Assembly (NCBI RefSeq): GCF_002150765.1
Contig: NZ_MUYM01000003.1
Location: 62,001 to 126,000 of the forward strand
DNA length: 64,000 bases
Reading direction: 5' to 3'
DNA from: Lentzea kentuckyensis
GTDB taxonomy: Bacteria; Actinomycetota; Actinomycetes; Mycobacteriales; Pseudonocardiaceae
Below, piece by piece: positions 11,801-23,800 of this stretch. The translations under genes and the position numbers were made by a program. How positions within the stretch are numbered: the first letter of the stretch is position 1; the number at the start of each line of letters is the position of its first letter. The notes under the pieces are model-generated. The model was given only the letters and a program-made list of their open reading frames with translations. It had not been told where the DNA came from and did no database searches.

Positions 11801-14800
11801 TCGCCGGTGACGGCGGTGACCTGCGCCGAGGTGTTCGGGATCGGTCGCCCGATGGGCACCGTGCCGTCGTGGGTGTCCGTGATCGGGTGGATCACGTTGG
11901 CGATGGTGGCCTCGGTGGGACCGAACTCGTTGATCAGCCGGTCCGGCCCGAGGATGCCCAGCCAGCGCGCGGCGGTGGCGGGCGGCAATGCCTCGCCGCC
12001 GACCACGTAGGTCCCGGCCAGCTCGGTGATTTCGGTGTCGGACAACTGGTGGGTGAGCAGGTCCAGGTGTGCCGGGGTCAGCTTGATGAAGCTGAACGGT
12101 CCTGCGGCCACCAGTTCCTGGCCGAGGTCGGCAGGGCTCGCGTCGATCAGGTGCACCGGCTGGCCGGTGATCAGGGGGAGCAGCAGGTTGGTGATGGGCA
12201 GGTCGAACGCGAGGGAGGAGAACAGCGGCGCACCACCGGTGGCGCGGGTGGTGTAGACGCCGGCGGCCCAGCGCAGGTAGTTGACCAGGCCGTCGTGCTG
12301 GACCTGGACGCCCTTGGGACGGCCGGTGGAGCCGGAGGTGTAGATGACGTAGACCAGGTTGGCCGGGTCGAGTGAGACCTCTGGTGCGGTTGCCGAGTGC
12401 GCCGGGATAGAGGCCGGGTTCACCACCGCGCCGGAGAAGCCCGGCTGTTCGGTGTCCGTGACCAGGATCGGGGCGGCAGCGTCGGCCAGTTGGTAGGCGC
12501 GGCGTTCGGCGGGCGCGGACGGGTCGAGCGGCAGGTAAGCCGCCCCGGAACGGAGGATGCCGAGCAGCGCCGGGACCAGTGCCGGGCCGCGGTCCAGCAG
12601 CAGGCCGACCGGGACGTCCGGGCCCGCGCCCAGGGAACGCAGGTGGTGGGCGAGGTGGTTCGCCTGCTCGTCGAGCTCGCGGAAGGTCAGCGTGACCTCG
12701 CCGGAGAACACGGCGGGCGCGTCCGGGGTGGACGCGATCGCAGCCTCGATCAGATCGAGCACGGTGGCAGGTGCGGCCGGCTGATCAGTACCGATCCCGT
12801 TGGCCAGGTGCGCGGACTTCTCACCCTCGGCCAGCGGGATCACCGTCGCGTCACCGTGCGGGTCGGCCGCCATCGCGGTCAGCACAGCGCGGTACAGCCC
12901 GATCAGCCGCGGGCTGGCCTCGCGGGACAGCACGTCGGTGAAGGTTCCGATGCTCAGGTGGCCAGGTGTGGCGGTGACGTTGAACGCGAACTCGTCCGCG
13001 CCGGCACCGACGCCGGCCGCGGTGTCCACCGAGTCGTCGACCTGGTGGAAGTCCTGGTAGTCGAACATCACCTGGATCAGCCGTTCGCCGCCGGCCTCGC
13101 GCTGGATCTCCGGCAGCGGGAAGCGGCGGTGGCCCCACAGTTCGGTTTCGGTGGCCGCCACCTGGCGGACCAGCTCGGCCCAGCTGCCGGTGGCCCTGGT
13201 GTGCGGGAACGGCACGGTGTTGAGGTGCATGCCCAGCACCCGGTCACCGCCGGCGGCTTCGAGGCGGCCGTGCAGGACGAGTCCACTGTGGAAGGACGTT
13301 TCCGGGGTGAGCGCGCCGAGCACGGTCTGGTGCGCGGCGAGCAGCACGCTCTTGATCGGAGCCTCGGCTGCGGCGGCCAGCGCGCGGAGCTGCGGAGCCA
13401 GATCCGGGAAGGGAACCACGAGGTGGTGCCGCTCCCGGACCGAGGGAGTGCCCCAGTTCGGCGGCACGAACGGGAGGTGCGTGCCGACCACTCGCTGCCA
13501 GAACTCGCGGTCCTCACGACTGTCCAAAGAAGACAGCTCGGCGGCCACGAAGTCGGCGTAGCGCACCGACGGAGCCGGAAGAACCGGGGCCGGGGTGCCG
13601 TCGCGGTGGGCGCGGTAGCGGTCCAGGACCTCCATCAGCAGGGTGTTCAGGCTCCAGCCGTCGGTGATCACGTGGCTCTGCGTGCAGGTGAGTCGCCAGG
13701 CTGAGTCCGACTCCAGGTGCACCGCGATCCGCAGCAGTGGTGCGGTGGCCAGGTCGAACAGCGCAGCCCGTTCAACCATCAGGAACCTGCGGCCGGCCTC
13801 CTGCTGCGCTTCGGCGTCCAGGGCACGAAGGTCGTGCACGGTGAACGGGATCTGAGCGGAGGCGTGCACCAGCTGGAGCGGTTCGCCGGTGAGGCGGATC
13901 GACGTGCGCAGGATTTCGTGCCTGGCCGTCACTTCGTCCAACGCGGTGCGGAAGGCCTGAGCGTGGAACGGCTTCGCGTCGGGGATCCGGAACGAGCCGA
14001 CCATGTGGTAGGCGTGTTCGCCGCCGGACGACAGCTGCTCGGCGAGCATGCCCGCCTGCACCTGGGACAACGGGTAGGCGTCCACGACGTCGTCCGGCAG
14101 GCTCGACCGGTCCGCGACCAACGCGAAGGGTGCGATCGGCGCGTGCTCGGCAGAGGCAACAGGCGTGAGCGCGCACAGGGCGGCGATGGTGCGGTGGGCG
14201 AAGATGTCGCGGATGCTCAGCGCGAACCCGGCCGCGCGCAGGGCGCCGGCCAGGCGGACCGCGCGCATGGAGTCGCCGCCGAGGTCGAAGAAGCTGTCCT
14301 CGACCCCGACCTCGGACAGGCCCAGGACCTCGGTCCAGACCGCGGCCATCCGTGCTTCCACCGGAGTGCGCGGCGCGATCCCGGCACCACCGGCGAAGGC
14401 GGCGCGGTCCGGGGCGGGCAGGGCGCGGTGGTCGAGCTTGCCGTTGGTGGTCAACGGAATGCGGTCCAGGTGCACGAACGCGGCCGGGACCAGGTACTCG
14501 GGCAGCCGGGTGGCCAGGTGCGCGCGCAGCTCGGCGAGGTCGATGTCCTCGGCGGGCACCACGTACGCGACCAGGGTGAGCACGCCGTCCGCGCCGGGGT
14601 GGGCCAGCACCACGGCCTCGCGGACCGCGGGGTGCTCGGCTAGCACGGCCTGCACCTCGGCGGGTTCCACCCGGTAACCGCGGATCTTGACCTGGGTGTC
14701 GATGCGGCCCAGGAACTCCACGATCCCGTCCGGCCGCCGCACGGCCAGGTCACCGGTGCGGTAGTGCCGGGCACCGCCCGCCGACGGCAGGAACCTTTCC

Positions 14801-17800
14801 GCGGTCAGCTCCGGCCTGCCCAGGTAACCGCGGGCCACGCTCGCCCCGCCCAGGTACACCTCGCCGGGCACGCCCAGCGGGACGGGGTTGCCGTGCGGGT
14901 CGAGCAGTCGCAGGGTCAGGTCCGGCAGCGCACGGCCGATCGGGCTCGTCGTCCGGTCCAGATCGGCCGCAACGAGACGGTGGTGGGTCGCGTGCACGGT
15001 TTCGGTGGGGCCGTACATGTTCACCAGCTCCGGGCGCAGGCCGAAGCGGTCGGTCCACGCCGCCAGCTCGGCCACGTCCAGACGTTCGCCGGCGAGGATC
15101 ACCGAGCGCAGCGCGAGTTCAACCACCCTCGGGTCCTCGTCAGCGGCCAGGCTGACCAGCGTGCGGAACGCGGACGGGGTCTGGCAGAGCACGGTCACCT
15201 GGTGCCGCACCAACAGGTCCAGGAAGTCGGCGGGTGAACGGGTCAGCTCGGCCGGAACGACGACGAGCGTGCCGCCACGCAGCAGCGCGCCCCACATCTC
15301 CCACACCGAGACGTCGAAGGCGTAGGAGTGGAACATCGTCCACACCTCGTCCGGCCCGAAGTCGAAGAGGCTGTCGGTGCCGGTGAACAGGCGCGTCACG
15401 TTCGCGTGGGTGAGCGCGACGCCCTTGGGACGGCCGGTGGAGCCGGACGTGTGGATGACGTACATCAGGTCGTCCACGCTGCCCAGCGGTTCAACGTCGT
15501 CCGAACGTTCTGCCAGTTCCGCGTCCAACTCCACCAGGTGTCCACTGTGGATCGTGCGCAGCATCGAGACGTGTGCCGTGGTCGTGAGCACGATCGGAGT
15601 GCCAGTGCCGGTGAGGATCTGTGCCAGGCGCTCGGCCGGGTTGGCCGGTTCCAGCGGCACGTACGCCGCGCCGGACTTGAGCACACCCAGGATCGCGGGC
15701 ACCAGCTCAGACCCGCGGTCCAGGCACACGCCGACCAGCGTTTCCGGTCCGGCACCCAGCGAACGCAGGTGGTGAGCGATCCGGTTGGCCTCCGCGTCGA
15801 GCTCGGCATAGCTGAGCCGGTGCTCGCCGAACACCACCGCGGTCGCGTCCGGGGTGGACTGGACCTGCTGCTGGAACAGCTCGTGCAGCCGCAGCGGGAC
15901 CGGCACCTCGACCGGGGCGGGTTCGGCCAGCAACTCCAGTTCGGAAGTCGGCAGCACGGACGCGGTCGGGTCGCCCAGCGGGTCGGCGGCCATCACCTCC
16001 AGCACGTGCCGGTACAACGTGGCCAGCCGGTCGGCGTGCTCCTGGTCCAGCACGCCAGGCGCCGCGTTCAGAGTGATCACGCCGCCGGAAACGTTGACGT
16101 GCAGACCGAACTCGGTGCGGCCGTCGCTGAGCGTGGCGCCCGCGTCGACAGCGTCCCGGTCGAGCTGGTGGAAGTCCTGGTAGTCGAACATCACCTGGAG
16201 CAGGCCGGGTGTGCCCGCGGCGCGCTGGATCGCGGGCAGCGGGTAACGGCGGTGCGCCCACAGGTCGAGTTCGGTGGCGAACGTCTGCTCCACCAGTTCC
16301 AGCCAGCTGCGCGCGGTGCGCCGGTGCGGCATCGGCACGGTGTTGAGATGCATGCCCAGCACCCGATCGCCGCCAGAGGCTTCCAGGCGGCCGTGCAATA
16401 CAAGTCCACTGTGGAACGACGACTCGGACGTGAGCAGGCTGAACACCTTCAGGTGCGCGGCCAGCAGCACGCTCTTCACCGACGTCTTGGCCACGCCGGC
16501 CAGAGCACGCAGCGGCTCGTCCAGGTCGGCGTAGCCGGCGCGGGCGATCACCCCGTCGCCACCGGCCCACGCGTCGGGCAGGCGGAGCGGGCTGTGCTCG
16601 TCCACCACAGACTGCCAGAACTCCTGGTCCTCCGAACTGTCCACAGAAGACAACTCGGCGGCCACGAAGTCGGCGTAACGCACCGGGATCGGGGTCAGCG
16701 TGCCACCGCGATAGGCGGTGACCAGTTCCATGACCAGCGTGTTCAGGCTCCAGCCGTCGGTGATCGCGTGCGGCTGGGTGAGAGTGAGGCGCCAGGCGTT
16801 GCCGGACTCCAGGTGCACCGCGATCCGCAGCAACGGCGCGGCGGACAGCTCGAACAGCCCGGCACGCTCGGCGGCGAAGTAGGCCTCACCGAGTTCGCGC
16901 AGCCGCGCGGGCGAGTGGTCGCGGACGTCGTGCACCACGACCGGGATCTCGGCGTGTGCGTGCACCAGCTGGAGCGGCTGGGAGAAGCCGTCGAGGTGCA
17001 GCGAGCTGCGCAGGATCTCGTGCCGCTCGCTCAGCACCGCCACCGCGGCGCGGAAAGCCGCCTCGTCGAACGGCTGGTCGTCGGTCAGCCGGAACGAGTT
17101 GACGTTGTGGTACAGCGGCTGCTCGGCCGAGAGCATCTCGACCAGCATGCCGGTCTGCACCTGTGACAACGGGTAGGCGTCCACCACGTCGGCGGGCAAG
17201 TCAGCACGGTCCACTGGGGACAGCAGAGCGAACGGCTCCACCGGATCGGCGGTCGCGGTACCGGTCGCGGTGGCCAACGCAGCGATCGTGCGGTGCTCGA
17301 ACACCTCGCGAATGCCCAGCGGGAACCCGGCGGCTCGCAAAGCGGCGGACAGCCGGACCGCGCGCATGGAGTCGCCGCCCAGCTCGAAGAAGCTGTCCTC
17401 GACCCCGACCGATGCCACGTCCAGCACCTCGGCCCAGATCGCGGCGATCCGGGCCTCCACCGGGTTGCGCGGAGCCAGCCCGCCGGTGGCGCGTTCCGGG
17501 TCGGGCAGGGCACGGCGGTCCAGCTTGCCGCTGGTGTTCAACGGGAGCCGGTCCAGTCGCACGAACGCGGCCGGAATCATGTACTCGGGCAACGTCTCGG
17601 CCAGGTGTGCTCGCAGCACGGCCGGGGTTTCGCCGGAGCCGGTGACGTACGCGACGAGTTGCTCGGTGCCGCGGGCGATCACGACCGCCTCGGCGACCGA
17701 CGGGTGGGCCAGCAGGCGGGCCTCGATCTCGGCCGGCTCGATGCGGTGGCCGCGGATCTTGACCTGGTTGTCCATCCGTCCCAGGAACTCCAGCGTGCCG

Positions 17801-20800
17801 TCCACCTCGCGGCGCACCAGGTCGCCGGTGCGGTAGAGGCGGGAACCGGGCTGTCCCAACGGGTCCGGCACGAAGCGTTCGGCGGTGAGCGCGGGCCGGT
17901 TCAGGTAACCGCGGGCCAGACCCGCGCCGCCCAGGCACAGCTCGCCGGCCAGCCCGGCAGGCAGCAACGCGCCGGACGGGTCGAGCACGTGCACCTGGGT
18001 GTTGACCAGCGGCGCACCCAACGACATGTGTGCCGGGTCGGCCGGGATGTCGTAACTGGTGGACCAGATGGTGGTTTCGGTCGGACCGTAGACGTTGACC
18101 AGCTCGCGAACGAGAGGTCGCAGGCGCTGAGCCAGCTCCACCGGTACCGCCTCGCCACCGATCAGCGCGGTCACCCCGGGCAGGTCGGCGTCGGCGGCCA
18201 GCAGCAGCCGCCAGCCGGAGGGGGTGGCCTGCACGTGGTCCACGCCGTGCTCGGTGATCAACGCGAGCAGCGCGGCCGGGTCCTTGGCCTGGCCGTCGGC
18301 GGCCAGCACCACGCGACCGCCGGTGAGCAGCGGCAGGAACAACTCCAGGCCGGAGATGTCGAACGAGATCGACGTCGCGGCCAGCCACACCCCGGCGGGG
18401 GCGAGCCGATCACGGAAGGCGCCCAACAGGTTCCGCAGCGCGCCGTGGCTGATCATCACGCCCTTGGGGCGGCCGGTGGAACCGGAGGTGTGCAGCACGT
18501 AGGCCAGCGCATCCGGGTCCTGAACACGCGCGGGCGCGGTGTCCGGGTGATCACCGAGGCCGGACAGCCAGGACTCGGTGATCACGATGGAGGCCTGGGC
18601 GTCCTCGACGATGTCGCGCAGCCGGGCCTCCGGCGTACCGGGATCCAACGGCAGGTAGGCCGCGCCCGCCTTCCACACCGCGAGCATGGCGGGCAGCAGG
18701 TCGAGCGTCCTGGGCAGGTTGACCGCGACCAACGTTTCCGCGCCCGCACCAAGGGAGAGCAGGTGGTGCGCGATGCGGTTGGCCCGCCGGTCGAGTTCGG
18801 CGTAACTCAACCCGTCGGAGCCCGCCACCACCGCGACGGCGTTCGGCGTCAGCCGCGCCTGGTCCTCGACCAGATCCAGCGTGAGGTCCGCCGGCCAGGC
18901 GATCTCGGGTCCGGCGGCCAGGGTGAGCTGACGGTCCAGTTCGCCGGCGGGCAGGGCCTCGGCCGGACCGTGCGGGTCGGCGGCCATCGCGGTGAGCACC
19001 GCGGTGTAGAGCGAGCCGAGTGCGGCAAGGCGTTCCGGCGAGATCACGTCGGTGAAGGTGGACAGTTCGAAGCCGTCCGGGCCCGCGATCACGTTGAGCG
19101 CGAACTCGTTCACCGCGGCGGCACCGGTGTCCAGACCGGGGTCGGCCTCGCCGTCCACCGAGTCGTCGACCTGGTGGAAGTCCAGGTACTCGAACAACAT
19201 CGAGACGAGCCGGTCCGTCCCGGCAAGCCGCTGGATCGCGGGCAGCGGGTAACGGCGGTGCGTCCAGACCTCGGTCTCCGCTTCCAGGACCTGGGACACC
19301 AGCTCCGCCCACGTGCGAGCGCTCCGGTGATACGGGAGCGGCACGGTGTTCAGGTGCATGCCGAGAACTTGCTCGCCCCCCGAGGCTTCCAGGCGGCCGT
19401 GCACCACCAGTCCACTGTGGAAGGACGGCTCGGTCGTGAGCAGGCTGAGCACCTTCAGATGCGCGGCCAGCAACACGCTCTTCAACGCCGTGCCCGAAAG
19501 AGAGGCAAGGGAACGCAGGTCAGGGGCCAGCTCGCGCAACGGCACCTGGACCCGGTGCGGCGTGCGCGGACCGGCGGCTCCCCACTGCGCGGGCAGGGTG
19601 ACCGGCTCGTGGCTGTCGACCACGCTGGTCCAGAAGGCCTCGTCTTCCTTGTCGGCCAGTGAGTCCAGCTCGGCGGCCACGAAGTCCGCGTACCGCACCG
19701 AAGCCGGCTGCCAGGCGGGAACCGGCTGCCCGTCACGGAACGTCCGGTAGGCCCCGAGCAGCTCCATGAGCAGGGTGTTCAGGCTCCAGCCGTCGGTGAT
19801 GGCGTGACTCTGGGTGAAGGTGATGCGCCAGGCGCTGTCGGACTCCAGATGCACCGCGATCCGCAGCAGCGGGGCGGCGGACAGGTCGAACAGGGTGGCG
19901 CTCTCCTCGGTGAGGAACGCCATCCCGGCCGCGCGCTGGGCGCTCTCGGCCAACCCGCGCAGGTCGTGCACGGACACCGGGATCTCGGCGTGCGCGTGCA
20001 CCAGCTGGACCGGCTGGGAGAAGCCGTCCAGGTGCAACGACGTGCGCAACACGTCGTGGCGCGCGGTCACCAGGTCCAGAGCCTGGCGCAGCGCGGGCAA
20101 CGAGAACGGCTGCTCGTCGGGGATCCGGAACGAACCGACGTTGTGGTAGGCCGCCGAAGCGAGCATCTCCACCACCATGCCGGTCTGCACCTGCGACAGC
20201 GGGTACGCGTCCACGACCCCGTCGGGCAGCGCTGAGCGATCCACAGTGGACAGCAGTGCGAACGGTTCGACGGCGGTCGCCGAAGCCGCGGGCTCCTCCT
20301 GCTCCGCCACCAGATCCGCGAGCTCGGCCAGCGTCCGGAACCGGAAGACGTCCTGGATGCCCAGGTCGAACCCGGCGCTGCGGAAGGCACCGATCAGGCG
20401 GACCGCGCGGATCGAGTCGCCACCCATGTCGAAGAAGTTGTGCGCGACACTGACCTGGTCGGCGTCCTGGCCGAGCACGTTCGCCCAGATCCGGGCCATC
20501 TCCCGCTCGGTCGCGGTGCGCGGGGCGATGTGCGCGGCGGTGGTCAGCGCGGTGCGGTCCGGTGCCGGCAGGGCGCGCTGGTCGAGCTTGCCGTTGGCGG
20601 TCAACGGAATTCGCTCGATGGTCGTGAACGCGCTGGGCACCATGTAGTCCGGCAGCGTCGCCCCCAGGTGCTCGCGCAGCTCCTCGAGGGACGGCGCGGA
20701 CTCGGCGACCAGGTACGCCACCAGCTGGCGGCCGTGCTCGGACTCGTAGGTGGTGACCACGGCTTCACCGACCGCGGGGTGTTCGGTGAGGCGGGCCTGG

Positions 20801-23800
20801 ATCTCGCCCAGCTCGATCCGGTAGCCGCGGATCTTGACCTGGGTGTCGATGCGGCCCAGGAACTCCAGCGCGCCGTCCGGACGGCGGCGGGTGGCGTCAC
20901 CGCTGCGGTACAGGCGAGTGCCGGCCGGCCCGTGCGGGTTCGGCGTGAACTTCTCCGCGGTCAACGCCGGCTGCCCGAGGTAACCGCGGGCGAGGCCCAG
21001 TCCGCCGAGGTGCAGTTCGCCCGGCACGCCGAGCGCCACCGGCTCACCGGTGTGGTCCAGCACGTGCGCGGTGGTGTTCGGCAACGGCCGGCCCAGCGGC
21101 ACGACGCCGTCGTGCGGTTCGCCGACGGGGTGGATGGTGGCGCCGATGGACGTCTCGGTCGGGCCGTACTCGTTGATCAACCGGTCCCGGCCGAGCAGCG
21201 CCAGCCAGTGGTTGGCGGTAGCCGGCGGCAGAGCTTCACCCGCCACCAGCACGATCCCGGCCAACGCGCGGGCCTGCTCGTCGGAAAGCTGGTGGGTCAA
21301 CAGGTCCAGGTGTCCGGGGGTGAGCTTGATGAAGCTGTACGGCGCCCCGGCCAGCAGCCGCGCGCCCAGTTCGGTGAGGTCCAGGTCCTCCGGCAACAAC
21401 TCGGTGGTGCGGCCGGTCATCAGCGGCACGAACAGGTTGGTGGCGGGCAGGTCGAACGCGATCGAGGAGAACAGCGGTGCGCCACCCTCCGAACGCACCA
21501 GGTCCTCCGCGGCCCAGCGCAGGTGGTTGGCCAGGCCCTGGTGGCTGATCATCACGCCCTTGGGGCGGCCGGTGGAGCCGGAGGTGTAGATGACGTAGGC
21601 CAGGTGAGCCGGGTCGGTGGCTCGCGAGGGCGTGGTGTCCGGGTGGTCGAGATCGGTCTGGTCCAGCAGCACCCTGGTGCCCTTGAAGGACGCGGACCGG
21701 GAGAGGTGGCGGGACTCGGTGAGCAGCACCGCCGCGCCACCGTCGGCCAGCGACAACGCCAGGCGTTCGGCCGGGGCGGACGGGTCGAGCGGCACATAGG
21801 CCGCGCCGGCCTTCCAGACGCCGAGAAGTGCGGCCACGAGGTCGAGTCCGCGGTCCAGACACACGCCGACGAGCACGTCCGGTCCCGCGCCGAGGGAAAG
21901 CAGGTGGTGGGCGATCCGGTTGGCGCGCCGGTCCAGTTCGGCATAGGAAAGCGTTGCGGCACCGAACCGAACGGCGACCGCGTCCGGCTCGGCGGCGACC
22001 TGCGCCTCGATCAGGTCCAGCACGGTGTGCGTGCCGGTGAACTCGCGATCCGTGGCGTTCCAGCGGATCAGCAGCCGGGCACGTTCCTCCTGCGGCAGCG
22101 GGGCACCGGTGGCGTCACCGCGCGGGTCCGCGGCCATCGCCTCCAGCACGAACCGGTACATCCCGGCCAGCCGGGATGCGTTGCGGCGACTGATCGCGCT
22201 GGTGTACGAGGCCAGTTCCAGGTTGCCGCCGACCGCGATGACGTTGAGCGCGAACTCGTTCACCGCCGCGGTCAGGTCCGCGCCCAGGTCCGTGCCGGCG
22301 TCGGCGGTCAGGTCGACGACCTCGCCGTCGACCTGGTGGAAGTCCAGGTAGCTGAACAGAACGGTGAGCAGCCGGTCGCCGCCCGCGACGCGCTGGATCT
22401 CCGGCAACGGGTAACGCCGGTGTGCCCAGATCTCCTGCTCGGCGGCGAACGCCTGGCGGGCCAGCTCGGCCCAGGTGTCCGCGCCGCGGGTGTGCGGCAG
22501 CGGCAGGCTGTTGAGGTGCATGCCCAGCACGCGGTCTCCGCCGGGCACGTCCAGGCGGCCGTGGCAGACGAGTCCGCTGTGGAACGCCTCTTCGTTGCTG
22601 AGCGCGGACATCACCTTGAGGTGGGCGGCCAGCAGCACGCTCTTGAACGACGTGCCCGCGGTGGTCGCCACCCGGCGCAGCCCCGGCTCCAGGTCGGCGA
22701 ACGGCACCCGGACCACGTGCCGTTCGGCCTGGCCCTTCGCGCCCCAGGAGGCCGGGAGGGTGAGCGGGGCGTGCCCGGTGACCAGGCCCTGCCAGAACTC
22801 CCGCTCGTCCGCACTGTCCACAGCGGACAGCTCGGCGGCGATGAAGTCGGCGTAACGAGCGGTGGGCGCGGTGTGCTCTGGCAACGGGTCGTTGTCGCGG
22901 AAGCAGCGGTAGGCGTCCAGCAGCTCGACCAGCAGGGTGTGGTAGCTCCACCCCTCGGTGACCGCGTGCGAGTGGGTGAAGGTGAGCCGCCAGGCCGCGT
23001 CGGACTCCAGGTGGACGGCGATGCGCACCAGCGGTGCACTCGTCAGCTCGAAGCCACGGGCCCGTTCAGCGGTGGCGAACTCACGTCCGGCCCGCTGCTT
23101 CTCCGCCTGGCTGAGCGCGCGCAGGTCGTGCAGCAGCACCGGGATCTGGGCCTGGGCGTGGACCAGCTGCAGCGGCCGGGAGAAGCCGTCCAGGTGCATG
23201 GACGTGCGCAGCACGTCGTGCCGCGCGGTGACCAGGTCCACGGCCTGGCAGAGCGCGGGCATCGAGAACGGCTGCTCGTCCGGGATCCGGAAGGAGTTCA
23301 GGTTGTGGTAGGCAACACCGTCCACTGAGGACAAGGTCTCCACCAGCATGCCGGTCTGCACCTGGGACAGCGGGTAGGCGTCCACGACACCGGTGGGCAA
23401 CGCGGCCCGGTCGTCGGCGTTGATCAGCGCGAACGGCTCGACCGGCGTGAACTCCTCGGCGGGAGCGTCCTCGGTGACCGGGTGCGCGCACAGCTCGGCG
23501 ATGCTGCGCCACTGGTAGAGGTCCTTGACGCGGTAGCCGAACCCGGCCGCGCGCATGGCGGCGACCAGGCGCAGGGCGCGCATCGAGTCACCGCCGAGGT
23601 CGAAGAAGCTGTCGGTGACGCCGACCCGCGGCACACCCAGCACCTCGGCCCAGACCTCGGCCAGCCTGGTCTCCTCGGTGGTGCGCGGGGCCACCTGCGC
23701 GGAGCTGGTGAGCGCGCCGCGGTCCGGGGCGGGCAGGGCACGGTGGTCGACCTTGCCGTTGGCGGTCAACGGGATCCGGTCCAGCACCAGCAGGGCGGCC

